A stretch of DNA of 64,000 nucleotides. Origin: Sulfurimonas gotlandica GD1 (GTDB lineage Bacteria; Campylobacterota; Campylobacteria; Campylobacterales; Sulfurimonadaceae). Of the stretch, positions 10,009-19,651 are shown in pieces. The position numbers were made by a program, and so were the translations under genes. The notes beneath the pieces were generated by a model, which saw nothing but the letters and a program-made list of their open reading frames with translations, was not told where the DNA came from and ran no database searches. The DNA lies in the NCBI RefSeq assembly GCF_000242915.1, contig NZ_AFRZ01000001.1, positions 2,046,001-2,110,000 of the forward strand, in the 5' to 3' direction. Position 1 is the first letter of the stretch; the number at the start of each line of letters is the position of its first letter.

Positions 10009-11754
10009 TTAAGTATTAATATCCCAGCGTTTTAAACCTCTAATTGAAGAAGTAATCTCCAACTGCTCTGATATTGCTAAAACCAATTTATCTTTCCAGC
10101 TAGATGATACTGGATCTATTTTAAAAGAGCTGTACACTTCATGTTCAAATCTTTCAGAAGCTTTGTCTTTCATGTATTCCCAGTAAGTAATCATTAGATT
10201 TTTTTGCTTATTAATTAAATCCATACTGACTAACATATCACTTTTTGAACCATTCTCTTTCTTAGAAGCAGGAAGCAGATTCCATAAATCATTATTTGCA
10301 TATACTGAATATGGCATCACATGATCGACTTCATATGTAGATATCTTTTTAGAGCTCCACACTGATCTAAGTTCACCATAGTCTTTTTCATATTGATCAT
10401 AAACTTTTCTTGCAAACAGTGTATCTCTTTCCGCTATAAAGTCTCTTGATAGAAGTGTGACTATATCGCCTGATGTTATATTGGAACCACTTTTACTTGA
10501 CAACTTCTCAGTGAATCTAGCCCACCTCAATGTTATTGAATCTTCTATCCAAGAGCCATATCTGTAGAGTTCATGATACGCACTTTGTTTAATGCCAATA
10601 GTGACACAGCTTTCTATAAGTGACTTTGGATTTATTGATTGATTTCTTTTTGCAAATGTTTTTGAACCTTGACCAATAATAAAAAAACTTTTGTCATCAA
10701 ACGAACTCCCGGAGTATTTTACAGGACCACTTATTACTGTGTTTATAATTGAGTTTATTAACTCTCTGACAAGATTGAATTCATCACTGGTGTTTGATAT
10801 TCCTTTTTGAAACTCATTGTAAAATGTATGATATGGATTTGAAATATTCTTTTTTCTATAAAACCTTATAGTCTCTTCTAAATGTTTTCTAAATGCAAGT
10901 TTGTTTGAACTCTCTTCAGAACTTCTTTGGGGAATAAAGATCTCACCATCCATGAGCTTCCAGTACGACTCTATCCACTTTTCAACTATCATACTTATAG
11001 GAAAAAAGACATAACCATCTTTAAACTCTGAAAATCTGTTAAGTGGTGATGATGCAATTTGAGAAAAAGATCTTAATAGTGCAAATTTATATGTACTGTC
11101 TTTTGAATCCTGAGATAGTATTGACTCAATCTGATCAATCCCTTTTTTGGAAACTTCTGTATATTTATAAACCTGTGTAACCCAGACTAGCTCCTCTCTT
11201 CCCAAGCCGTCAGCATTCAAACTTGATTCAATTAAATTGAAACCGAAAGTTTCAAACAACAGTGCAAGCTGTTCAGGATTTATATTTTCAAAAAAGCGCG
11301 GGTCATTATCTCTGGATAATGTTGAATAACTTAATATTAATGTCCCATTGGGCTTTAAATATTTTTTTATATTTAGTATCGCTTCAAAATGCTCTTCTTT
11401 TGGAATGTGCATCCATGTAGCAACAGAATATATGACACTAAAAGATTCTTTTAGCTCTTGTGGCAAATTCAATGATGGCAATACAGAGTGGAATAATCTA
11501 TCTCTTATAGAAGGATATTCTGTCTTTAAAAGATTTACAAAAGATTCAGATCCGTCTACTCCCCATCCAAGAATACCTCTACGCTTTAAATGTAGCAAAT
11601 CCCGCCCTGAGCCAAAACCTATATCAAGAACTTTATCAGCACCACCAGTATACTTATCGATGAGTTTATGCACTTTGCTCATATCAGCTGAGTTATATCG
11701 TTCATATAGCTCATGAGAGTTTTGATTATAATAATCCAGAGTTTTTGATTTCAT
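10009..11754 (-). CDS. Fusion of SAM-dependent methyltransferase and HNH nuclease
   Basis: 581 residues. The N-terminal 200 or so are a class I methyltransferase: motif I VLDIGFGSGRDLL (42-54), GWGVDGSE for the ribose-binding acid, and the small-molecule-type strand VIYSVATWMHI. There is no N/DPPY, so it does not look like a DNA amino-methylase. The middle (about 210-450) is unrecognised. The C-terminal part has an HNH fold: EVDHVMPYS (D477, H478), NDLWNLLPA and KENGSKSD, the classic DH...N...NxxKS arrangement. It stands alone between helicase and restriction modules. It might be a defence nuclease whose methyltransferase domain senses or modifies something else; the substrate is unknown. Confidence 0.82.
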   Translation of the reverse strand: MKSKTLDYYNQNSHELYERYNSADMSKVHKLIDKYTGGADKVLDIGFGSGRDLLHLKRRGILGWGVDGSESFVNLLKTEYPSIRDRLFHSVLPSLNLPQELKESFSVIYSVATWMHIPKEEHFEAILNIKKYLKPNGTLILSYSTLSRDNDPRFFENINPEQLALLFETFGFNLIESSLNADGLGREELVWVTQVYKYTEVSKKGIDQIESILSQDSKDSTYKFALLRSFSQIASSPLNRFSEFKDGYVFFPISMIVEKWIESYWKLMDGEIFIPQRSSEESSNKLAFRKHLEETIRFYRKKNISNPYHTFYNEFQKGISNTSDEFNLVRELINSIINTVISGPVKYSGSSFDDKSFFIIGQGSKTFAKRNQSINPKSLIESCVTIGIKQSAYHELYRYGSWIEDSITLRWARFTEKLSSKSGSNITSGDIVTLLSRDFIAERDTLFARKVYDQYEKDYGELRSVWSSKKISTYEVDHVMPYSVYANNDLWNLLPASKKENGSKSDMLVSMDLINKQKNLMITYWEYMKDKASERFEHEVYSSFKIDPVSSSWKDKLVLAISEQLEITSSIRGLKRWDINT

Positions 11755-11930
11755 ATTATAAGTTTATCGAAATAAATTTTATATTTAGAATCATGCATAT
11801 ATTTATCGGCTTAGACAGCTTATTATAGGAAATATAATCAAATATTTGTGCCTAATAAAATACAGGCATTAACACTAAATGTACCTGATTAACATTTTTG
11901 CTCTAAAAGCATGCCTGAAAAAACAGAAGT

Positions 11931-11953
11931 GGAATGTCCCCTATAAGCTAGAC
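11931..11953. repeat. Left 23-bp inverted repeat flanking the restriction cassette
   Basis: Contains ggaatgtcccc then ctagac. Its reverse complement matches 21197-21219: 11 bases (ggggacattcc) and 6 bases (gtctag) are exact, with the 6 between offset by one. The pair encloses about 9.3 kb. Confidence 0.6.
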
Positions 11954-11971
11954 AGTGATATATTCAACAAC

Positions 11972-12055
11972 CTCTTATTTTTGGAACAGTTTTTAGTAAC
12001 GAAAGAATTGCTCCAAATAGAGTTGAATTTTTGAACATGCTCCAAAAAGTACAGA
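11972..12055 (+). repeat. Dispersed double-hairpin repeat, copy B
   Basis: Same orientation as copy A and about 85% identical by eye, from ctctta through tgctccaaaaagtac. Each hairpin arm here carries one mismatch. Confidence 0.62.
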
Positions 12056-12084
12056 TTGAGGGACTTAATCAGAAATATCAATAT

Positions 12085-12206
12085 TTAAAACCCATTTATA
12101 AGTATATTTTCAAATTCATCAGCAGGGATAGGCTTAGAGTAAAAATAACCTTGAATATTTTACATCCATTTTCAGCATAATTGAAGTTTGCGCTACCACA
12201 GTCATG
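12085..12206 (-). pseudogene. C-terminal remnant of an EAL-domain c-di-GMP phosphodiesterase
   Basis: Read on the minus strand, QGYFYSKPIPADEFEN and INGF-stop match the normal end of EAL domains. Just before it, ENGCKI appears in another frame and further residues in a third, so at least two frameshifts separate the pieces. Only the last 40 or so codons survive. It is debris from a rearrangement at this junction. Confidence 0.72.
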
Positions 12207-12347
12207 TATTCACATTATGTTTCAATCGACTTGTCATAACCGTCATTAACATCCAAATTATCTATATCTTATTGTTGAGCTTACGCAGGTTGCAGTTCTA
12301 TTAATTCATCATGGAGTTAATATCGTTTCTTTTTATCTCTGATAGGA

Positions 12348-12353
12348 TATAAT
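12348..12353 (+). promoter_or_regulatory. Probable -10 box of the hsdMSR promoter
   Basis: TATAAT about 50 bases before the hsdM ATG, preceded by a T-rich stretch. No clear -35 is visible, which is common for Campylobacterota sigma-70 promoters. Confidence 0.4.
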
Positions 12354-12405
12354 CATACCTATTGTCACGAGATTTAGTGAAAAAATATTAACAAAAAGAT
12401 AAAAA

Positions 12406-13860
12406 ATGTTTGAACAAACTTTTAAAAATATAGACGATATCCTCCACAAAGACGCTGGTTGTGGGAGCGAACTTGATTATGTAGAGCAGACTTCGTGGGT
12501 TTTATTCCTCAAGTATTTAGATGATTTAGAGAAAGACAAAAAAACTGCCGCTGAATTAACGGGTAAAACCTATACGGATATTATTGCTCCTGAGTATCAG
12601 TGGAGTGTTTGGGCTACTCCAAAAGATAAGGATGGAAAGCTCGACCATCATAAAGCATTGTCTGGGGATGATCTCAAAGACTTTGTTGACCATAAGCTGT
12701 TCCCGTATCTTAAGAAGTTTAAAGCTGATGCTGAAAGTGCTGATACTATCGAGTATAAGATTGGTGAGATATTCAGTGAACTCAAAAACCGTATACAGAG
12801 TGGCTATAACCTTCGTGAAGTCATCAACCGTATTGATGAGCTACGATTCCGCACTCATGCTGAAAAACATGAGATGAGCCATCTCTATGAAGACAAGATA
12901 AAAAACATGGGAAATGCAGGGCGTAATGGTGGTGAATACTATACGCCTCGTGCTCTCATTAAAACTATTGTCAAAGTCGTGGCTCCTCAAATCGGTGATA
13001 AGATTTATGATGGTGCTGTTGGTTCCGCTGGATTCTTGGTTGAGGCGTTCGAGTATCTCAAACACAGCAAAAATCTCACAACTGCCGATACAGAAATATT
13101 ACAGAAGAAAACGTTTTATGGGAAAGAGAAAAAGTCTCTGGCGTATATCATCGGTACAATGAACATGATTTTACACGGGGTAGAAGCTCCCAATATCATC
13201 CATACCAATACTCTTGCTGAAAACCTTGCAGATATCCAAGACAAAGACCGCTATGACGTCATCCTGGCCAATCCTCCGTTTGGTGGAAAAGAACGTGCTG
13301 AAGTACAGCAAAACTTCCCTATCAAAACGGGTGAAACGGCTTCACTGTTCATTCAACATTTTGTCAAAATACTAAAGGCTGGTGGTAAAGCGGGTATTGT
13401 TATCAAAAACACTTTTTTGAGCAATACAGACAATGCTTCTGTGAGCTTGAGAAAGCTTCTACTTGAAAACTGTAATCTTCATACCGTTCTTGATTTACCG
13501 GGCGGTACGTTTACGGGTGCTGGTGTTAAAACTGTGGTTCTCTTTTTTGAGAAGGGTGTTCCTACTCGAAATGTATGGTTTTACCAGCTCAATCTCGATA
13601 GAAATTTAGGAAAAACCAATCCACTCAATGAAAAAGATTTGGCTGAATTTGTAGAGTTACAAAAAACATTTGCAACTGGTGAAAACTCATGGTCGGTTGA
13701 TGTAGCTAGTATTGACCAAAATACCTATGACTTGAGTGCCAAAAATCCCAATAAAAAAGAAGAAGCTGCTTTGCGAAAACCGCAAGAGATACTTGAAGAG
13801 ATGAAAGCTTTGGATGAAGAGAGCGCTGAGATATTAGCTTCAATTTTGGAAATGCTATGA
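12406..13860 (+). CDS. hsdM: Type I restriction-modification system, DNA adenine methyltransferase subunit HsdM
   Basis: 484 residues, normal for HsdM. The N-terminal helical HsdM domain (about 5-130) is followed by an N6-adenine methylase domain with SAM motif YDGAVGSAGF (201-210) and catalytic motif ILANPPFGG (NPPF 289-292). In the complex, two HsdM and one HsdS methylate the recognition site and protect host DNA. Its stop overlaps the hsdS ATG (ATGA). Base composition looks clearly G+C-richer than the flanking island genes, suggesting separate acquisition. Confidence 0.96.
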   Translation: MFEQTFKNIDDILHKDAGCGSELDYVEQTSWVLFLKYLDDLEKDKKTAAELTGKTYTDIIAPEYQWSVWATPKDKDGKLDHHKALSGDDLKDFVDHKLFPYLKKFKADAESADTIEYKIGEIFSELKNRIQSGYNLREVINRIDELRFRTHAEKHEMSHLYEDKIKNMGNAGRNGGEYYTPRALIKTIVKVVAPQIGDKIYDGAVGSAGFLVEAFEYLKHSKNLTTADTEILQKKTFYGKEKKSLAYIIGTMNMILHGVEAPNIIHTNTLAENLADIQDKDRYDVILANPPFGGKERAEVQQNFPIKTGETASLFIQHFVKILKAGGKAGIVIKNTFLSNTDNASVSLRKLLLENCNLHTVLDLPGGTFTGAGVKTVVLFFEKGVPTRNVWFYQLNLDRNLGKTNPLNEKDLAEFVELQKTFATGENSWSVDVASIDQNTYDLSAKNPNKKEEAALRKPQEILEEMKALDEESAEILASILEML

Positions 13861-14981
13861 AGCAAGGATGGGCAGTAAAAAAGTTGGGTGAGTTATGTGA
13901 GTTATATCAACCAAAAACAATTTCATCTAAAGACATGTGTGAAGATGGTCAATATCCTGTTTTTGGTGCAAATGGAATTATTGGAAAATACGATAAATAT
14001 AATCACGAAGAACCGCAGTTGCTGATTACATGTAGAGGCGCGACGTGTGGCTCTGTTAATATTTCAGAGCCTCAATCTTGGATAAATGGAAATGCAATGG
14101 TTGTCCGTCCAATTGACGATTCATTGCATATTAAGTTTGTCGAATATTTATTTCGTGGAGGGATAGATATTTCTAAAACAATTACAGGTGCGGCACAACC
14201 TCAAATTACAAGACAATCATTATCGCCTATTTTGATTTCATTTCCGCAATCCTTTCCAGAACAGCAGCGCATCGTCGCCATTTTAGATGAAGCCTTTGAA
14301 GCTATAGCAAAAGCAAAAACCAATGCCGAACAAAACCTCAAAAATGCAAAAGAACTTTTTGAGAGTTATCTGCAATCGGTGTTTGAAAATAAAGGTGATG
14401 GTTGGGAGGAAAAAACATTAGAGGATGTTTGTAAAATTACTTCAAAGCTAATTGACCCTAAAAAATCTGAATTTCAAAACCTAGTGCATGTTGGAGCAGG
14501 AAATATTGAATCCCAAAAAGGTACTTTAATTGACCTAAAAACTGCAAAAGAAGAAAATCTTATTTCAGGTAAATTTTTATTTGATGAGTCCATGATTCTT
14601 TATAGTAAAATTCGTCCATATCTTATGAAAGTAGTGAACTGTAATTTTAAAGGCCTTTGCAGTGCCGATATTTATCCTTTATGGCCATTTGATAATAAAA
14701 TGCAAAAGGACTTTTTATATCATTTACTTTTGAGCAAAAATTTTACAGAATATGCCATTCTTGGTTCTCAGCGTGCTGGTATGCCTAAAGTGAATCGAGA
14801 ACATCTTTTTTCTTATAGGTTTTATCTTCCTCCACTTTCAGAACAAGAACAAATAGTCCAAAAACTTAATGCCCTCTCTGCTGAAACCAAACGCCTAGAA
14901 ACCATTTATCAAAAGAATATAGAAGACTTAGAAGAACTCAAAAAGTCAATTTTACAGAAAGCTTTTAACGGAGAGTTGTGA
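13857..14981 (+). CDS. hsdS: Type I restriction-modification specificity subunit HsdS
   Basis: 374 residues with the two-half layout of HsdS: target recognition domain 1 (about 1-135), central conserved helix starting FPEQQRIVAILDEAF, target recognition domain 2 (about 180-320), and a matching C-terminal helix PPLSEQEQIVQKLNALS...ILQKAFNGEL. The two domains set a bipartite recognition sequence. They look more AT-rich than hsdM and hsdR, as expected for fast-exchanging specificity modules. Overlaps hsdM by 4 bases and hsdR by a TGATG junction. Confidence 0.95.
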   Translation: MKQGWAVKKLGELCELYQPKTISSKDMCEDGQYPVFGANGIIGKYDKYNHEEPQLLITCRGATCGSVNISEPQSWINGNAMVVRPIDDSLHIKFVEYLFRGGIDISKTITGAAQPQITRQSLSPILISFPQSFPEQQRIVAILDEAFEAIAKAKTNAEQNLKNAKELFESYLQSVFENKGDGWEEKTLEDVCKITSKLIDPKKSEFQNLVHVGAGNIESQKGTLIDLKTAKEENLISGKFLFDESMILYSKIRPYLMKVVNCNFKGLCSADIYPLWPFDNKMQKDFLYHLLLSKNFTEYAILGSQRAGMPKVNREHLFSYRFYLPPLSEQEQIVQKLNALSAETKRLETIYQKNIEDLEELKKSILQKAFNGEL

Positions 14982-17371
14982 TGAACGAAGCGGAAACGAG
15001 AGCAGAACTGATAGACCCACAGTTAAAAGCTTGTGGCTGGGGAGTGGTTGAAGGCTCTCGTATCTTGCGTGAATACAATATCACCGCTGGAAAGATTCAG
15101 ACGGGTGGAATTAGAGCTAAAAAGCTGACCGCTGATTATGTACTCGTCTATAAAGGGATTAAGCTCGCTGTTGTCGAAGCCAAGAGTAATGATCTCGGTG
15201 TTGGTGAAGGTGTGATGCAAGCTAAGCTATATGCGCAAAAGCTGAGCCTAGAAACGACCTATTCAACCAACGGCAAAGAGATATACAGTATCTGTATGAA
15301 AACGGGCGCAGAGGGAGTTGTCAAACAGTATCTTTCTCCTGATGAATTATGGAACAAAACCTTCGCAGTACAAAACGAGTGGCGAGAAAAGTTTAGCAAT
15401 GTTCCGTTTCAAGATGTTGGTGGAAGCAAGGGTGCTCGATATTACCAAGAGTTAGCCGTAAACAATGCACTCGAAGCGGTAGCCAATAATAAAGAGCGAA
15501 TATTGCTCACGCTGGCTACGGGAACGGGTAAGACGTTTATCGCGTTTCAAATCGCATGGAAGTTGTTTCAAACGAGATGGAATCTCAAGCGTGATGGAAG
15601 CAGACGCCCTAGGATATTATTTCTTGCGGATAGAAACATATTAGCAGATCAAGCGTTCAATGCGTTTTCAGCATTTGCCGAAGATGCACTGGTTCGTATC
15701 AATCCAAAAGAAATTAGAGCCAATGGAAACGTGCCAACCAATGGCAGTATCTTTTTCACCATCTTTCAAACGTTTATGAGTGGTCGAGATAGTGATGGCA
15801 ATTCAGCTCCGTATTTCGGGGCGTATCAACCCGATTATTTTGATTTTATCATCATTGATGAGTGTCACCGTGGTGGAGCCAATGATGAGGGGAACTGGAG
15901 AGGTATTTTGGAATATTTCTCTCCAGCTGTTCAGCTAGGGCTTACCGCAACACCAAAGCGTCAAGATAACGTTGATACCTACAGATACTTCGGTGAGCCA
16001 GTTTATGTCTATTCACTCAAGGAGGGCATTAATGATGGCTTTCTGACACCGTTTAAAGTGAAGCGCATTAAGACTACACTTGATGATTACATCTTTACCA
16101 GTGATGACCAGATCATCGAAGGTGAGATAGAAGAAGGCAAGCTTTATACCGAAGCTGATTTCAATAAAATCATTGAGATTAAAGCCAGAGAAGCCAAGCG
16201 TGTTAAGATTTACATGGATGATGCCAATCAAAATGAGAAGGCAATTATCTTCTGTGCTACGCAAGACCATGCAGCAGCTGTTCGGGATTTGGTTAATCAG
16301 GATAAAAAAAGTAAAGAGCCGAATTACTGTGTCCGTGTTACTGCAAACGATGGAGAGACTGGAGAACAGTTTCTGCGTGAGTTTCAAGATAATGAAAAGT
16401 TCATTCCAACGATATTGACCACTTCGCAAAAACTCTCTACTGGAGTTGATGCTAGAAACATTCGTAATATCGTTTTGATGCGTCCAGTCAATTCGATGAT
16501 TGAGTTTAAACAAATCGTCGGACGTGGTACACGATTATTTGATGGAAAAGAGTTTTTCACTATATATGACTTCGTAGACGCCTATCATCATTTTGCAGAC
16601 CCTGAGTGGGATGGAGAACCAATAGAGCCAGAGCTATGTTCGAAATGTGGAGAAGACCCTTGTGTGTGCGTAAAAACACCTCCTGCACCATGTAACATAT
16701 GCGGACAGACACCTTGTATATGTGAGAAAGAACCACCTGAACCTTGTTCGGTTTGTGGAGAAGCTCTATGCGTGTGTAAGAAAAAAGTCAAAATCAAATT
16801 GTGTGATGGTAAAGAGCGTGAAATTCAGCACATGATGTCAACGTCATTTTGGAGTGCTGATGGGAAACCAATTTCGGTTGAAGAGTTTTTGTCAAATCTC
16901 TTTGGTTCACTTCCTGATTTCTTCAAAAGCGAAGAAGAGCTGCGAACTATTTGGAGCAATCCATTAACTCGGAGAACATTACTAGAAAAACTGGATGCTG
17001 CAGGGTTTGGCAAAGAAAAACTGACTACATTACAAAAGCTCATTGATGCTGAAAAAAGTGATTTGTTTGATGTATTGGAATACGTATTTGACAGCGATAT
17101 TAAACCAATGACGAGAGAAGCTAGAGTTGCAGCATCTCATGCAACCATCTTCGCATTGTTGAATGAAAAACAAAGAGAGTTTATTGATTTTGTATTGAGT
17201 AAGTATGTTGAGACAGGTGTCGAAGAGCTTGACCAAGATAAATTGCCAATACTGCTGATTAATAAATATCAGTCATTGGAAGATGCAAAAGATATATTAG
17301 GTGACGTAGCTAGTATTAGCTCGATGTTTATAGAGTTTCAACAATATTTGTATCAGCAGCGGGTGGCGTAG
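14981..17371 (+). CDS. hsdR: Type I restriction endonuclease subunit HsdR with tandem Cys-rich linker
   Basis: About 796 residues from the ATG in the TGATG overlap with hsdS (a GTG one codon earlier is possible). The N-terminal PD-(D/E)XK nuclease has DYVLVYKG and VVEAKSND. The SF2 translocase has ATGTGKTF, FIIIDECHRGG, GLTATPKR and QIVGRGTR. At about 554-602 are three tandem C-x2-C-G-x-x-x-C-x-C units separated by proline-rich spacers, probably metal-binding. The C-terminal part resembles the EcoEI-type R subunit end. It cleaves unmethylated DNA after translocation as part of R2M2S. Confidence 0.95.
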   Translation: MNEAETRAELIDPQLKACGWGVVEGSRILREYNITAGKIQTGGIRAKKLTADYVLVYKGIKLAVVEAKSNDLGVGEGVMQAKLYAQKLSLETTYSTNGKEIYSICMKTGAEGVVKQYLSPDELWNKTFAVQNEWREKFSNVPFQDVGGSKGARYYQELAVNNALEAVANNKERILLTLATGTGKTFIAFQIAWKLFQTRWNLKRDGSRRPRILFLADRNILADQAFNAFSAFAEDALVRINPKEIRANGNVPTNGSIFFTIFQTFMSGRDSDGNSAPYFGAYQPDYFDFIIIDECHRGGANDEGNWRGILEYFSPAVQLGLTATPKRQDNVDTYRYFGEPVYVYSLKEGINDGFLTPFKVKRIKTTLDDYIFTSDDQIIEGEIEEGKLYTEADFNKIIEIKAREAKRVKIYMDDANQNEKAIIFCATQDHAAAVRDLVNQDKKSKEPNYCVRVTANDGETGEQFLREFQDNEKFIPTILTTSQKLSTGVDARNIRNIVLMRPVNSMIEFKQIVGRGTRLFDGKEFFTIYDFVDAYHHFADPEWDGEPIEPELCSKCGEDPCVCVKTPPAPCNICGQTPCICEKEPPEPCSVCGEALCVCKKKVKIKLCDGKEREIQHMMSTSFWSADGKPISVEEFLSNLFGSLPDFFKSEEELRTIWSNPLTRRTLLEKLDAAGFGKEKLTTLQKLIDAEKSDLFDVLEYVFDSDIKPMTREARVAASHATIFALLNEKQREFIDFVLSKYVETGVEELDQDKLPILLINKYQSLEDAKDILGDVASISSMFIEFQQYLYQQRVA

Positions 17372-17372
17372 A

Positions 17373-17411
17373 ATGATGGGTATTGAAGAGAAGATGAGGA
17401 TACCTCTTTAA
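17373..17411 (+). CDS. 12-codon leader peptide upstream of the anticodon-nuclease gene
   Basis: ATG ATG at 17373 opens a 12-codon frame (MMGIEEKMRIPL) whose TAA overlaps the next gene's ATG (TAATG). The downstream gene lacks a well-placed Shine-Dalgarno of its own, so re-initiation from this mini-ORF could limit expression. Whether it is translated is inference. Confidence 0.3.
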   Translation: MMGIEEKMRIPL

Positions 17412-19648
17412 TGGCAAAAACTGAAATTAAACAAGTGATGGATATTCAAAAAATCGGTCCGCATTCAAGTTTACATTTTGAAGGAATATCTAGTTCACTT
17501 AAAACTGCTATATATGCAAACAATGGAAGCGGCAAAACTTTTTTAAGTAGAATTTTTCGCATTTTAGAAGATATGCGAATTGAATACACGGACAAACTAA
17601 TTTCTTTTGGAGAAAATAAGAGTCATTTTGAATATATTATAAATGATGGAATAGATACCCGCAAGCTCACTATTGATTTAAATAGAGGGGCTAGCGCAAT
17701 TTGCAATAATGAGACAGGATATATATTTCACACATTTAATAGTGATTATGTTAGAGATAATATTGAAGCATTACGTTATAAGCCAAGTGGTGAAATAGAA
17801 GGATATATACTAGGAAAAGAAGTTATTGACTTAACCAAAGAAAAGAATGAACTTCTTATTAAAGAAGCAGCGTTTGAACTCGGAAAAGAACAAGCTATAC
17901 AAAGAATCGATGTTCATTGTAAGGAACTAACAAAGCCTGAATTTGGTATCCGATCCAATACGAGTGAGTTTCAAAACTTCACTTTTAAAAATATTTATAA
18001 TCTTCTAACCTTTGATTACAGTGAAGAGAAAACATTCGAGGAATTAAAAAAAGAAAATACAAAATTAAATACACTTCCAGATGATTATCAAGATATTCAG
18101 TTGCTACGCTTTTCAAGTAGTATTGACATAGACTTTTTGGAAGATATACAATCAATATTGGATGAAGAATATTCAAAAAGTCATTTTGCTGAAGAATTTA
18201 AATCGAAGATAAAAAATAAACAACTTTTTGTCGAAGAAGGCTTGAAGCATGTTAATGGAGCTACGTGCCCATTTTGTGAAACACCTTTTGATGAAAAAGC
18301 ATTGAGTGTTATTGACCAATATACGTTATATTTAGATGATCAAGAAGCAAAAATCATATCAAAGATTGACTCGTTGATTCTAGCTATAGCTAAGCTCTTT
18401 GAACTATTTTCTAATAAACAAAAAAACTCTTTCAAAGTATTAGCTGATTTTGAAAGGCTTAAGCAGTATCTTCCCTCTTTCGCAGAAAAATCACTTATCC
18501 ATCTTGAAGACTCAAAGGAAATAATTGAAGAGATTGAAAAAATCCAAATACTATTGTCTACCAAGAAGCAGACCATAGATCAAAAATATCAGTGTGATAT
18601 AGAAGTTGAAAGGATCATTTCGTTTATAGACCAAAATACGAAGATTTCAGAAGATAATGACAACTTAATTCAAGCTATAAATACTCAAAAAAACAACCTA
18701 AGTAAAGAAAAATTAGCTATTAAAAAAAGACTATGTATTGCTAAGTACTTGCATGTTCTTCATAGTGAAAAGGTAGCTATAGAAGTTTTAAAGCAACAAC
18801 AAGAAGAGATAAATATTTTAAAGCACGATATACTCGGAAAAGAGCTTCGGGCTAAAGAAAGTAAAAAAGATAAAGTTGCAGAAGCATTCAAAGAAAATCT
18901 TGATACATTTTTTTCTGGAAAATATGAATTTGATAAAGATAGTTTTTGCTTAAAATTTAAAACATACAATCTCATAGAAAATGCATCGGACGTTCTAAGT
19001 GATGGCGAGAAAAGCATTGTCTCCTTTTGCTATTTCTTAGCTGATACACACAATAAAGTGTCAACTCAAGATGATTATAAAAAACTTTTCTTTATCATTG
19101 ATGATCCAATATCCAGTATGGATTTTCATTATGTATACTCTATCGCTCAACGAGTCCGGTACCTAAATGAGGTTTTTTCAGTTGAACGAGTTAGATTTTT
19201 AATCTTGACGCACAATCTTGAGTTTATGAGTATATTGATCAGAAATAATATTATTGAAAATAATGCTAAATACATCATAGAAGCAAAGCAAATTAAAAAA
19301 CTAAAAGATGAATTAATTATGCCCTATGAAGAGCATCTTAGAGATGTTTATGATGTAGCATTAGGAAAAGTAGAACCCACCCACACGACTCCAAATTCAA
19401 TAAGAAATATTCTTGAAACTATTAATAAATTTGAAATGCCTGATAAAGATTTTAAAATCTATTGTGAATCAGTAGGTATTTTTGAAAATGCATATTTGTA
19501 CTCATTAATACATGACAATTCACACGGTAGCTATAGAAGCAATTCGGCTTACACACCTGAAATGCTTATAAATGGTTGTCAAAAAGTTATTGAAATAATT
19601 TCTGCAAAATTCTCTGGTCAAATTAAATTAATGGAAAGAAGAGATTGA
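17411..19648 (+). CDS. rloC: PrrC/RloC-like anticodon nuclease (ABC-type ATPase with zinc-hook)
   Basis: 745 residues. ABC-type NTPase head: Walker A NNGSGKTF (37-44), signature LSDGEKS near 530, Walker B FFIIDDPISSMD near 560-571. A central coiled-coil region carries a zinc-hook-like CPFC (286-289), the feature that separates RloC from PrrC. The C-terminus has R665, E669 and H701. PrrC's nuclease triad is Arg320, Glu324, His356, with the same spacings of 4 and 32. Family knowledge: these enzymes cut tRNA anticodon loops when restriction is inhibited or DNA is damaged, and rloC genes are linked to type I loci in Campylobacter. It follows hsdR directly, as a backup suicide arm. Target tRNA unknown. 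Confidence 0.87.
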   Translation: MAKTEIKQVMDIQKIGPHSSLHFEGISSSLKTAIYANNGSGKTFLSRIFRILEDMRIEYTDKLISFGENKSHFEYIINDGIDTRKLTIDLNRGASAICNNETGYIFHTFNSDYVRDNIEALRYKPSGEIEGYILGKEVIDLTKEKNELLIKEAAFELGKEQAIQRIDVHCKELTKPEFGIRSNTSEFQNFTFKNIYNLLTFDYSEEKTFEELKKENTKLNTLPDDYQDIQLLRFSSSIDIDFLEDIQSILDEEYSKSHFAEEFKSKIKNKQLFVEEGLKHVNGATCPFCETPFDEKALSVIDQYTLYLDDQEAKIISKIDSLILAIAKLFELFSNKQKNSFKVLADFERLKQYLPSFAEKSLIHLEDSKEIIEEIEKIQILLSTKKQTIDQKYQCDIEVERIISFIDQNTKISEDNDNLIQAINTQKNNLSKEKLAIKKRLCIAKYLHVLHSEKVAIEVLKQQQEEINILKHDILGKELRAKESKKDKVAEAFKENLDTFFSGKYEFDKDSFCLKFKTYNLIENASDVLSDGEKSIVSFCYFLADTHNKVSTQDDYKKLFFIIDDPISSMDFHYVYSIAQRVRYLNEVFSVERVRFLILTHNLEFMSILIRNNIIENNAKYIIEAKQIKKLKDELIMPYEEHLRDVYDVALGKVEPTHTTPNSIRNILETINKFEMPDKDFKIYCESVGIFENAYLYSLIHDNSHGSYRSNSAYTPEMLINGCQKVIEIISAKFSGQIKLMERRD

Positions 19649-19651
19649 ACC

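Larger units (their letters stand above)
11755..12405. other. Intergenic stretch with inverted repeat, double-hairpin repeat and EAL remnant
   Basis: About 650 bases upstream of the restriction cassette. It contains the left 23-bp inverted repeat (11931), repeat copy B (11972), a decayed EAL-domain gene end on the minus strand (12085-12206) and a probable -10 box for hsdM (12348). The rest shows nothing recognisable. Confidence 0.6.
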
